A stretch of DNA of 64,000 bases. Origin: CAZDGV01 sp964505195. GTDB lineage: Bacteria; Bacteroidota; Bacteroidia; Chitinophagales; Chitinophagaceae. Both the position numbers and the translations under genes were made by a program. Under the pieces are notes generated by a model. The model made no database searches, was not told the DNA's origin, and saw only the letters and a program-made list of their open reading frames with translations. Location of the stretch: assembly GCA_964505195.1 (NCBI GenBank), contig CAZDGV010000002.1:80281-144280 (forward strand), given 5' to 3'. Positions 52,757 to 60,978 of this stretch are shown piece after piece (the stretch's first letter is position 1; each line of letters opens with the position of its first letter).

Positions 52757-54484
52757 CTAATTAAGACCCAAATCAGCAATGATTCCTTCAATTTGTTTTC
52801 CCAGCTGATCATACACTGAATCAAAATCCTGAGCTGAGTTAAGTTTGCTTTGAACGCTAAAATAAAATTTAATTTTCGGCTCGGTACCACTTGGCCGCGC
52901 AGAAATTTTACTGCCATCCTGCAATACAAACTGTAGCACATTGGATTTAGGTAATGTGATGGCCTGGGATTGACCGGTGATTAAATGCTTGGATTCTTGC
53001 AGTTGATAATCCAACAACATTACTACAGGCACTCCATTGATCGAAACCGGAGGCTGTTTACGGTATTGCTCCATCATGGCAGCAATTGCTGCCTGACCAT
53101 TCATGCCCTTCTTGGTTATAGAAATTAAATGCTCACGATAGCATCCATACTTTACATATAAATCGATGAGCTTATCGTAAAGCGTACGTCCCTGATTTTT
53201 TTCATAAGCTGCCATTTCGCAGAGCAAGGCAACGGCAGAGATGGCATCTTTATCCCGAATCTGGTCTCCGATCATGAGTCCGTAACTCTCTTCACCACCA
53301 ATGATAAACTGCTCCTTGCCTTCTTTTTGCTTGATAAGCTCGGCGATCCATTTAAATCCTGTCAGTACATCATAACAAGCAACCTGGTTTTCACGGGCAA
53401 TATCATTAATCATTTCAGTGGTAACAATGGTTTTTACTACCATATCATTCTCACGAGCGATGCCTTTGGCGCGACGTGCCTCCATTAAATAATTGAATGC
53501 AAGCACGGCTGTTTGATTTCCATTCATCAGCACCCATTCGCCCTGCTTATTTTTTATGCCAATACCAACGCGGTCGCTATCGGGATCTGTACCGAGGAGT
53601 ATATCTGCATCCATTGCACGGGCCTGTTGTAATCCGATGCTCATAGCCTCTGCTTCTTCGGGATTGGGATATACAACCGTTGGGAAATTGCCATCGGGCT
53701 GCTGCTGCGCTTCTACCACCTGAACATGGGTAAAACCAAAACGGTGTAACACTTCCGGAACAAGCGTGATACCGGTTCCGTGAATAGGCGTATAAACGAT
53801 TTTTAAATCGTGCTGAGCTTTACAAACATCCGGATAGATGCTTAGCGACTGAATCATGTTCATGTAAGCTTCGTCCATATCCGTGCCGATGGATTGAATA
53901 CGATCTGCTCCTCCACTCCATTTCACTTCATCTACCGAAGCAATTTTTTCTACTTCACTGATTACATTTTTATCGTGCGGAGGCACCAGTTGTCCACCAT
54001 CATTCCAATAAGCTTTATATCCGTTGTACTCTTTTGGATTATGTGAAGCGGTACATACAACACCTCCCTGGCAACCCAAATGACGAATAGCGAAACTGAG
54101 CTCAGGAGTTGGGCGCAGTGCATCAAAAAGATATACCTGAATGCCATTGGCAGCAAGCACATTGGCAGTTATTTCGGCGAAATAGCGACTGTTATTTCGG
54201 CTATCATGTCCTACAACACATTTTACATTACCAGATCCAAAAGTTTTGTTTAAATAATTGGCATAACCCTGTGTTGCCATTCCTACCGTGTACTGATTCA
54301 TACGATTGGTGCCAACACCCATCAGTCCGCGTAGCCCACCAGTTCCAAATTCAAGATTTCTATAAAATGCATCCTCCAATTCCTGTGGGTGCTGTTCCTG
54401 CATATTGCGGATGGCGGTCTTGGTATCTTTGTCAAAATTACCTGTTAGCCACTGCTCTACGTTTTGTGCTGCCTGTGCATTCAT
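52757..54484 (-). CDS. Phosphoglucomutase/phosphomannomutase
   Basis: The 575-residue alpha-D-phosphohexomutase has the four hallmark loops: the phosphoserine loop VVCTASHNPKEYNGYK, the Mg loop GTDPDSDRVGIG, the sugar loop GGEESYGLMIGD and the phosphate loop RPSGTEPKIKFYF. It interconverts hexose 1- and 6-phosphates for glycan synthesis; the substrate preference (glucose, mannose or 2-deoxyribose type) is not clear. The start MNAQAAQNVEQWLTG at 54484 replaces a longer frame that reads into the divergent DUF2279 gene. Confidence 0.94.
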   Translation of the reverse strand: MNAQAAQNVEQWLTGNFDKDTKTAIRNMQEQHPQELEDAFYRNLEFGTGGLRGLMGVGTNRMNQYTVGMATQGYANYLNKTFGSGNVKCVVGHDSRNNSRYFAEITANVLAANGIQVYLFDALRPTPELSFAIRHLGCQGGVVCTASHNPKEYNGYKAYWNDGGQLVPPHDKNVISEVEKIASVDEVKWSGGADRIQSIGTDMDEAYMNMIQSLSIYPDVCKAQHDLKIVYTPIHGTGITLVPEVLHRFGFTHVQVVEAQQQPDGNFPTVVYPNPEEAEAMSIGLQQARAMDADILLGTDPDSDRVGIGIKNKQGEWVLMNGNQTAVLAFNYLMEARRAKGIARENDMVVKTIVTTEMINDIARENQVACYDVLTGFKWIAELIKQKEGKEQFIIGGEESYGLMIGDQIRDKDAISAVALLCEMAAYEKNQGRTLYDKLIDLYVKYGCYREHLISITKKGMNGQAAIAAMMEQYRKQPPVSINGVPVVMLLDYQLQESKHLITGQSQAITLPKSNVLQFVLQDGSKISARPSGTEPKIKFYFSVQSKLNSAQDFDSVYDQLGKQIEGIIADLGLN

Positions 54485-54503
54485 ATGTTGCGGTTGAAAG
54501 TCA

Positions 54504-54511
54504 CAAATATA
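54504..54511 (-). promoter_or_regulatory. Candidate phosphohexomutase -7 element (TATATTTG)
   Basis: On the minus strand TATATTTG matches TAnnTTTG, 19 bp before the ATG at 54484. A -33 box is not clear. Confidence 0.42.
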
Positions 54512-54568
54512 GGAAGAACGTAAAAAGAGAAACTTGTATGAATACCCGTTGCATGTAATTTTACATTG

Positions 54569-55504
54569 ATGACTTTTATAAGACAACGCATCCTGTTATC
54601 TTTTCTGACTATAATGCTATGTGCTTTATCGTACGCCCAACCCATTCCTGACTCCCTTCGAAAAAAAAGAACGCAGCTGATTGCAGGCATCAATATTGCT
54701 GGTTATGGAACGAGCATCTATTTATTAAACAACGCCTGGTATAAAAATTATCCAAAAGGTCCGTTTAGGGTTTTTAAAGACGGAAAAGAATGGAATCAGA
54801 TGGACAAAGTGGGCCATGCATGGACAACCTACATGCTGGGTGCTCCTTCATCTGCAATGTGGCGGTGGACAGGCATGAGTGAAACAGCATCCACCTTGCT
54901 GGGCGGACTAACGGGGCTTGCCTTTTTAACCGGCGTTGAAATGCTTGATGCGCATTCCGCCAAATGGGGCTGGAGCTGGGGTGATATGGCCACCAATGCT
55001 GCCGGTAGTGCGCTTTTTATTGGCCAGCAGCTTGGGTGGAGAGAACAGCGACTGATGCTTAAATTTTCATTCCACTATAACCGTTACAACGATCCACAGC
55101 TTCAACAAAGAGCCAATGAGCTATACGGCAGTACCTGGTATGAAAGAATGCTGAAAGACTATAACGCGCAAACCTATTGGTTAAGTGTGAATGTGCGCGC
55201 CTTCGCTCCAAAAAGCAACTGGCCAGCGTGGCTGAATATAGCAGCAGGCTATGGCGCAGATGGTCTCTTTGGGGGATTTGAAAATGTAGCAATGGATGAA
55301 AACGGTAATCTGCGATTCGACAGGAGAGATATTCAGCGGAGCAGACAATTTTATTTGTCGCCCGATATTGATTTAACGCGCATTAAAACCAATAAAAAAT
55401 GGCTTAAAACAACGCTTACAGTATTAAATATTTTTAAAGTACCCGCCCCTGCCCTAGAATTAGGCAACAAGGGTAAACTGCGTGTAAGAGCACTTTATTT
55501 CTAA
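54569..55504 (+). CDS. DUF2279 protein
   Basis: The 311-residue protein has a signal peptide (cleavage near ALSYAQ) and DUF2279 features such as EWNQMDKVGHAWTTYMLG and GVEMLDAHSAKWGWSWGDM. These resemble a membrane-embedded histidine/aspartate core reminiscent of VanZ- or PAP2-like folds, but no function is known. Its TAA overlaps the TAG of the convergent phosphoribosyltransferase gene. Confidence 0.85.
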   Translation: MTFIRQRILLSFLTIMLCALSYAQPIPDSLRKKRTQLIAGINIAGYGTSIYLLNNAWYKNYPKGPFRVFKDGKEWNQMDKVGHAWTTYMLGAPSSAMWRWTGMSETASTLLGGLTGLAFLTGVEMLDAHSAKWGWSWGDMATNAAGSALFIGQQLGWREQRLMLKFSFHYNRYNDPQLQQRANELYGSTWYERMLKDYNAQTYWLSVNVRAFAPKSNWPAWLNIAAGYGADGLFGGFENVAMDENGNLRFDRRDIQRSRQFYLSPDIDLTRIKTNKKWLKTTLTVLNIFKVPAPALELGNKGKLRVRALYF

Positions 55505-55995
55505 GCCATATAGGCGCCAGATATTTTTCCGTCTGCTATTTCAACATAAATATGTTCTTCAACGGTAGTTGAAAGAGACAGCCCTACATAATCGGCCTGT
55601 ATAGGAAATTTTTTATGCGTGCGCTCAACCAACACCAGCGTTTGAATGGTGCTTGGATTCAGTTCCAAAAAAGGTTTCAGCGCATGCAGCATGGTTTTGC
55701 CGCTGTTGGCAACATCATCAATCAAGATAACAGGCTGATTAGAACAATCAACCGGTTCACGTAAAGTAACGGTGGATGGGTTGCGCTTATCTAGAAGTAC
55801 ATCCGTAATTACAATCTCCGCATCGGTAATGCTACGGAGGGCATCTCCAATGGCTTGAGCAAGCAATGCACCCTGTTGCCAAATACCTGCCAAAATGATG
55901 CGGTTTTCTCCATGGTTTCTTTCGGCGATTTCGTAAGCCAGGCGGGTAATTTTTCTGGCAGCTGTGGCCTGATCGAAAATGTAGTTTTTATTCAT
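55501..55995 (-). CDS. Phosphoribosyltransferase family protein (PyrR-like)
   Basis: The 164-residue type I PRTase has the PRPP-binding loop VILIDDVANSGKTM (residues 89-102), and the fold order fits PyrR/hypoxanthine PRTases. It could act as a pyrimidine attenuator or uracil PRTase, but no pyr gene is adjacent and no base-specificity motif is decisive, so substrate is left open. Confidence 0.85.
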   Translation of the reverse strand: MNKNYIFDQATAARKITRLAYEIAERNHGENRIILAGIWQQGALLAQAIGDALRSITDAEIVITDVLLDKRNPSTVTLREPVDCSNQPVILIDDVANSGKTMLHALKPFLELNPSTIQTLVLVERTHKKFPIQADYVGLSLSTTVEEHIYVEIADGKISGAYMA

Positions 55996-56123
55996 AACCT
56001 ATTGAAAGGTTAAAGATAAAACAGTATTGCATTGCAAAGTATTAAATGAAATTATGGATCTAAAAAGAGTTTGTGATCAAAGATCATGAAGCAAACCTTA
56101 ATTTAGCATTCAAATTTACTTCC

Positions 56124-57440
56124 ATGTCATTGGTACCGCAGATCATTTTCGTACTGTTACTTACCGCTGCCGTTTGGTTTTTCAGTAAAAAAGCAAAGGA
56201 AATCAGAAGAAATATTTTACTGGGACTAGACGAAGATTTAACCGATCAACCAGGCAGACGCTGGAAAAATGTTTTGCTTCTTGCACTTGGTCAGAAAAAA
56301 ATGTTCCGGAACTTCCCTGTGGCCATTATGCACCTGATTATTTATGCAGGTTTTATTATTATCAATATAGAGGTACTTGAAATTGTGCTGGATGGTGTTT
56401 TAGGAACACACCGTTTATTTTTAGCGCCTTTAGGCGATTTCTACAGTTTATTGATAAACATGTTTGAAGTACTGGCATTACTGGTAGTGGTGGTATGTGT
56501 TATCTTCTTGGCGCGACGGAATATTTTAAAAGTAAACCGTTTTTTAAGCAAGGATCTGAATGGGTGGCCGCGCAGTGACGCAAACTACATTCTGATAACC
56601 GAAATCATATTGATGGGATTGTTTTTAACCATGAACGCTGCCGATAGAGCACTACAGCTACAGGGGGCTGAACATTATCACATCACTGGTGATTTTCTTG
56701 TTTCAGGATGGCTAGTGCCCTTTTTTGAGAATATCAGTACTCCCACATTAATTGCCATTGAACGCAGTGCTTGGTGGTTACACATCATTGGCATCCTTGC
56801 CTTTTTGAATTATCTACCCTGGAGCAAGCATTTACACATCATCCTTGCCTTCCCCAATGCATGGTATGGCCGACTCACCAATATGAGTACCATGCGGAAT
56901 ATGCCCGAAGTAGCCAATGAAGTGAAATACATGTTTCAGCCCGAACTGGCGCCAACCGAGGCAACACCACCCTCCCGTTTTGGAGCGAAAGACGTATTTG
57001 ACTTAAGCTGGAAAAGTCTGCTCGACGCATACAGCTGCACAGAATGCGGAAGATGCAGTACTGCTTGTCCGGCTAACACCACCGGCAAACTGCTTTCCCC
57101 AAGAAAGATCATGATGGACACCCGGGATCGATTGGAAGAGGTGGGGCGAAACATAAACCAGAATGGCAGTTTCAAAGACGATGGAAGGACCTTACTCAAC
57201 AATTATATTACCGTTGAGGAATTACGCGCTTGTACAACCTGCAATGCATGTGTGGATGCTTGTCCGGTAAGCATTAACCCGCTTAGCATTATTACCGAAT
57301 TAAGACGCTCGCTGATTATGGAAGACAGCAATGCGCCCGGCGAATGGAATGCTATGTTCAGCAATATTGAAAACAACTATGCGCCCTGGAAATTTTCACC
57401 CGAAGAAAGAGGTGACTGGGCAAAAGAGATTGCAAAATAG
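56124..57440 (+). CDS. Membrane Fe-S protein, heterodisulfide-reductase C/E-like
   Basis: The 438-residue protein combines an N-terminal membrane part of about five helices (roughly 1-260, similar to cytochrome b-type HdrE/NarI) with a soluble domain holding two 4Fe-4S motifs, CTECGRCSTACPANTTGK and CTTCNACVDACPVSINP. It should pass electrons between the quinone pool and a CCG-domain partner, probably the protein at 59335-60114. The ATG at 56124 (MSLVPQIIFVLLL) is preferred to a GTG at 56073, because it starts just before the first helix. True redox partner is unknown. Confidence 0.9.
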   Translation: MSLVPQIIFVLLLTAAVWFFSKKAKEIRRNILLGLDEDLTDQPGRRWKNVLLLALGQKKMFRNFPVAIMHLIIYAGFIIINIEVLEIVLDGVLGTHRLFLAPLGDFYSLLINMFEVLALLVVVVCVIFLARRNILKVNRFLSKDLNGWPRSDANYILITEIILMGLFLTMNAADRALQLQGAEHYHITGDFLVSGWLVPFFENISTPTLIAIERSAWWLHIIGILAFLNYLPWSKHLHIILAFPNAWYGRLTNMSTMRNMPEVANEVKYMFQPELAPTEATPPSRFGAKDVFDLSWKSLLDAYSCTECGRCSTACPANTTGKLLSPRKIMMDTRDRLEEVGRNINQNGSFKDDGRTLLNNYITVEELRACTTCNACVDACPVSINPLSIITELRRSLIMEDSNAPGEWNAMFSNIENNYAPWKFSPEERGDWAKEIAK

Positions 57441-57442
57441 GC

Positions 57443-58156
57443 CTAGATTTCTTCCACTGATGGAATTTGATCTTGTAGCTTTGCAGTAAGTTCTTCTGGA
57501 TGTTCTAGCTGATGTACGGCATCTTTTTTACGCACAATCCGCACCCATTGAATTATGCCGGTGGCGAGAAAAATGAAGCCAATTAGCCAGTTGAGCAAAT
57601 GCATGCTGGCATTGAGTTTTTCTACTACCATTCTTCCTCCGAAAATAAAAATGCTGGTGCCAAAAAAAGTGCCCATACCAATACCCAATACATAAAATGT
57701 ATAGTTGCCGTAGCCTTGCTTCAGAATTTTCTTGGTAAACAGCACGGTGCTCCATCCAAACCAAAAAGGAATTTGCATTGGATTAACTGCACTCATTAAT
57801 AAGCCAAGCAAATACCGATGCATGCCGTTTGAAAGAAGTACATTCTTTTCAACACCCGGATGCATGGCCGCCCAAAAACTGGAGGCGGATAATGCCAGCA
57901 CAATCACAATAGTTAACCACTCTAAAAAACGAAGCAGTTTCTTTTGTTGCAAAATCCTATCCATGGCAACCAACGATAATCGCACATAAATAATTTCAGC
58001 TGTTAAAGCCCCAGCAGCAAACCACATTGCCGGTGAAATGCCATCCGAAATGGAGATTTGCATGGCAGCAATATTCAATGTACCGAGCGGCAAACTCCCC
58101 AAAAAACTGATGAACAAGCCCCAACCAAATATTTTAACCCATGGATGCATATGCAA
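57443..58156 (-). CDS. LysE-type translocator
   Basis: The 237-residue integral membrane protein has about six helices and LysE-superfamily character: GSLPLGTLNIAAMQISISDG near the N-terminus and a conserved NPMQIPFWFGW. LysE/RhtB proteins export amino acids or related solutes. Its stop lies 2 bp from the stop of the convergent Fe-S gene, and the ATP-grasp gene lies 41 bp upstream on the same strand. Specificity unknown; codon 3 is an alternative start. Confidence 0.82.
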   Translation of the reverse strand: MHMHPWVKIFGWGLFISFLGSLPLGTLNIAAMQISISDGISPAMWFAAGALTAEIIYVRLSLVAMDRILQQKKLLRFLEWLTIVIVLALSASSFWAAMHPGVEKNVLLSNGMHRYLLGLLMSAVNPMQIPFWFGWSTVLFTKKILKQGYGNYTFYVLGIGMGTFFGTSIFIFGGRMVVEKLNASMHLLNWLIGFIFLATGIIQWVRIVRKKDAVHQLEHPEELTAKLQDQIPSVEEI

Positions 58157-58197
58157 TATTAGGATGGATTATAAACCAATGAGCATTGATTTTACAA

Positions 58198-59235
58198 TTA
58201 TTCATACTTGGAAAGCATTTTAAAATGGGTATTAGACTGTCTTATAAAGTCTAATCCCTTTTTAAACGACCAATATGGGAATCCATTGCGGTGGTTATGG
58301 CGACTAATTTCAAAAAGCACTTTCCAGTGTTTCAGAATTTCACGATAAGCTTCCAGTAAGCTCATATTGCAATCGTAAATATGGTTCGGCTCCGCCCCGC
58401 TTCCATTGTATTCAAGAATTTGAAAGTTTTTACCCTGCTTTAAATCGGCAAGCGAACTGGTTTTAATGTCGTAGCGTCCGTAATAAAAAAACTTGCTGTA
58501 ATGGCTTAACGTGTCAAAGACCTTTAACAGGTCAGCATCAATTTCATGTTTGAGATTCGTAAATCTTGCTCCACGGTTATGATTGCCTGCATGCGATAAA
58601 TAAAAAATTTCTCCATCTGCCACTACACTTTTAAAGAAATGACCATGTTTCCGTTGCATTTCATCCAAACGCATACTTGCGCGGGGATGCTGCAGAATCA
58701 GATCAGAAAGTGCAGACTTCCCATCACCTTTTACATGAAGCAATTCTTTTGAAATCAAACCGCTGATCGTACCTGTTTGAGATGCTGGATGACGATAGTA
58801 AAATACACTTAGTTCTATCGGCAGGGAAACCATATCCTGAATAATATACTCAACAACCATGGTTTCATGATATGTACGCAACTGCGACTCATTTTCGATT
58901 TTCCGGAATAAAATCCCTTTCATACCTACATCGGGCTTCACGATAAAAGGATAGGTAAATCCATACCGCTGAATGGAGGAAAGAACATTTTCGAATGCAT
59001 CGGTATGCTGTACATAGATAGTACGCGGATAAGTGTGGGGCGGCAATTGTTCGTACATTTCTTTCTTGCCTTCACCTTCAAAGCCACCAAAAGCGATCGT
59101 AGGGTTTGAAGCAGTGAAAAACCAGAGGGATCTGCTTCTTATGCAATACCAAATCCACACAAAACTGATTGGAAAATACAGTATGGCAAAAGGCCAGCAT
59201 TCCCAGTTGGTAATTTTTTGCCAGAAAGTCTTCAT
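58198..59235 (-). CDS. Membrane-anchored ATP-grasp protein of unknown substrate
   Basis: The 345-residue protein has a hydrophobic N-terminal segment (about 14-31, WPFAILYFPISFVWIWYC). An ATP-grasp core follows: ATP-contacting FIVKPDVGMKG (Lys100), VVEYII (Glu129), the loop VKGDGKSALSDLI (168-180), YGRYDIK (Arg254, Asp256) and the Mg-binding EYNGSGAEP (Glu275, Asn277). The glycine loop recalls cyanophycin-synthetase/D-Ala-D-Ala-ligase-like ligases that join an acid to an amine. Substrate and product are unknown. The start at 59235 is used; it shares the strand with the LysE-type exporter. Confidence 0.75.
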   Translation of the reverse strand: MKTFWQKITNWECWPFAILYFPISFVWIWYCIRSRSLWFFTASNPTIAFGGFEGEGKKEMYEQLPPHTYPRTIYVQHTDAFENVLSSIQRYGFTYPFIVKPDVGMKGILFRKIENESQLRTYHETMVVEYIIQDMVSLPIELSVFYYRHPASQTGTISGLISKELLHVKGDGKSALSDLILQHPRASMRLDEMQRKHGHFFKSVVADGEIFYLSHAGNHNRGARFTNLKHEIDADLLKVFDTLSHYSKFFYYGRYDIKTSSLADLKQGKNFQILEYNGSGAEPNHIYDCNMSLLEAYREILKHWKVLFEISRHNHRNGFPYWSFKKGLDFIRQSNTHFKMLSKYE

Positions 59236-59254
59236 AGCGTTGTTTGACACCAAA

Positions 59255-59262
59255 CAAAAATA
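59255..59262 (-). promoter_or_regulatory. Candidate -7 element (TATTTTTG) for ATP-grasp gene
   Basis: On the minus strand TATTTTTG fits TAnnTTTG, 19 bp before the ATG at 59235. No -33 at standard spacing. Confidence 0.4.
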
Positions 59263-59334
59263 AGTGTGTATGCGTTAAGAGGCTTTGCAACAGGATATTT
59301 ATTTATTCCTTTATTTTGAACAAAACTTAAACGT

Positions 59335-60114
59335 ATGCAGGTTCCTTCCATGGCAGAAATGATGGCAAAAGGCGAAACACCTGAAATTCTTTTTTGGGTT
59401 GGATGTGCCGGAAGCTTTGACCAGCGGGCACAAAAAATCACCAAAGCCTTCGCGCAAATTTTGAACCATGTGGGTATTTCTTTTGCCATTTTAGGAAAAG
59501 AAGAGCAATGCACCGGCGATCCGGCAAGAAGAGCAGGCAACGAATTTCTTTTTCAGATGCTTGCCTTCAACAATATTCAAACACTCAACATGTATGGTGT
59601 AAAGAAAATTGTAACTGCCTGTCCGCATTGCTTCAATACCCTCAAAAATGAATACCCCGCCCTGGGTGGCGATTACGAGGTAATCCATCACACCACTTTA
59701 ATACAAGAACTCATATCGGAAGGACGTATTAAAATGAAAGATGGCAATGAGTTTAAAGGAAAGAAAATTACGTATCACGATAGCTGTTATCTGGGCCGCA
59801 CCAATGGCATTTATGAAGCACCCAGAGCCGTTTTGGAAGCACTGGATACAGAATTGGTGGAAATGAAGCGTTGTCGCACCAATGGCTTATGCTGTGGAGC
59901 AGGTGGCGCTCAAATGTTCAAGGAAGAGGAAAAAGGCGAAACACGTGTTAATTGGGAAAGAACAAATGAGGCAATCGAAACAGGTGCATCTATCATTGCC
60001 GCAGCTTGTCCGTTTTGCAACACGATGATGACCGACGGTGTAAAAGTTGCAGAAAAAGAAGAACAGGTTCAGGTGATGGATGTTGCCGAGCTAATCGCTC
60101 AAAGTTTGGCGTAA
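59335..60114 (+). CDS. CCG-domain Fe-S protein, heterodisulfide-reductase B/GlpC-like
   Basis: The 259-residue protein has two cysteine-rich CCG domains: GCAGSFDQRAQK with CTGDPARRAGNE and ACPHCFNTLKNEYP in the first, then YHDSCYLGRTNGIYEAP, LCCGAGGAQMFKEEE and ACPFCNTMM in the second. These bind non-cubane or 4Fe-4S clusters in HdrB-type reductases. It is presumed to be the catalytic partner of the membrane Fe-S protein at 56124-57440, although 1.9 kb of opposite-strand genes separates them. Substrate unknown. Confidence 0.92.
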   Translation: MQVPSMAEMMAKGETPEILFWVGCAGSFDQRAQKITKAFAQILNHVGISFAILGKEEQCTGDPARRAGNEFLFQMLAFNNIQTLNMYGVKKIVTACPHCFNTLKNEYPALGGDYEVIHHTTLIQELISEGRIKMKDGNEFKGKKITYHDSCYLGRTNGIYEAPRAVLEALDTELVEMKRCRTNGLCCGAGGAQMFKEEEKGETRVNWERTNEAIETGASIIAAACPFCNTMMTDGVKVAEKEEQVQVMDVAELIAQSLA

Positions 60115-60177
60115 TTAGTTCAACTCCTCTTAATAGGTTAACTAGTGCAGGTCATTCCCTCCAAAACCCATGCATCC

Positions 60178-60420
60178 ATGCCTAAAACATTTTTTGATTT
60201 TCTCAAACACTATAGCAGCGTTGCGTTCTTTATCATTGTAATAGGGATGATGCTGTCTGCGCTACTGGGTAGCATCGGAGTTTTATTCTTTCGTTTTGTA
60301 ATGCTGGAAACGAGCTCCTGGATTGCATGGCAGAACTGGGCCTTCATCTTAATAGGTGGCGCTATTTTGTATGCAATATTGCTCGCGCTTTACGATTATT
60401 GGAAAACCAAGCAAAATTGA
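60178..60420 (+). CDS. Small two-helix membrane protein
   Basis: The 80-residue protein starts MPKTFFDFLKHYSS and has two hydrophobic helices (about 16-40 and 53-74), with a charged tail (YWKTKQN). No family recognised. It lies 63 bp after the CCG-domain gene and 36 bp before the next conserved gene, in the same direction, so it may belong to that transcript. A GTG at 60145 is an alternative, less likely start. Confidence 0.65.
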   Translation: MPKTFFDFLKHYSSVAFFIIVIGMMLSALLGSIGVLFFRFVMLETSSWIAWQNWAFILIGGAILYAILLALYDYWKTKQN

Positions 60421-60456
60421 CGGTTTCGTTTTCGCTGCTTTCTATAGTTTTGCAGC

Positions 60457-60978
60457 ATGAACCTTGCTTACAAACATTTGCTCCCTGCACATTTTGCCTC
60501 TGAAAGCAGGGTGTGGATTTATCAGAGCAGCCGCCGATTTTTAATTGCAGAAGCACTTGAACTCGAAGAGACGCTGAACAACTTCAGTGCAAGCTGGACT
60601 TCACACGGTGCGCGCGTAGCAGGATTTGCAACATTATTTTTCGGACAGTTTATTATACTCATGGCAGATGAAACGCAAGCCGGAGTAAGTGGCTGCAGCA
60701 CGGACAGTTCGGTACGTATGATTAAGGGAATAGAAGAAAAATATAAGGTTCAATTATTTGACCGACAGATGCTGGCGTTTGTAGTAGAGGAAAAAATTCA
60801 ACTCCTCCCCTTATCTCAACTACATTATGCAGTTGAAAATAAATTCATTCAACACCACACATTGTATTTTAATAATTTGGTTGCCGATAAAGAAGCACTG
60901 GAAAAGCAATGGATTATTCCCGCCGGTGAAAGCTGGCTAAACAAACGGGTAACCTTTGATACAGCAGCGATACGTTAA
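60457..60978 (+). CDS. Conserved Bacteroidota protein, sometimes labelled ABC transporter ATPase
   Basis: The 173-residue soluble protein has ESRVWIYQSSRRFLIAEA, FSASWTSHGARVAG and GVSGCSTDSSVRMIKGIE, blocks that recur in a Bacteroidota family. That family is often named an ABC transporter ATPase, but no Walker A, Walker B or ABC signature is visible here, so that name is not supported. Function is unknown. Its TAA overlaps the stop of the convergent barrel gene by three bases. Confidence 0.75.
   Translation: MNLAYKHLLPAHFASESRVWIYQSSRRFLIAEALELEETLNNFSASWTSHGARVAGFATLFFGQFIILMADETQAGVSGCSTDSSVRMIKGIEEKYKVQLFDRQMLAFVVEEKIQLLPLSQLHYAVENKFIQHHTLYFNNLVADKEALEKQWIIPAGESWLNKRVTFDTAAIR

Noticed and set aside
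60457..60978. ABC transporter ATPase
   Set aside because: No Walker A, Walker B or signature motif is present in the 173 residues.
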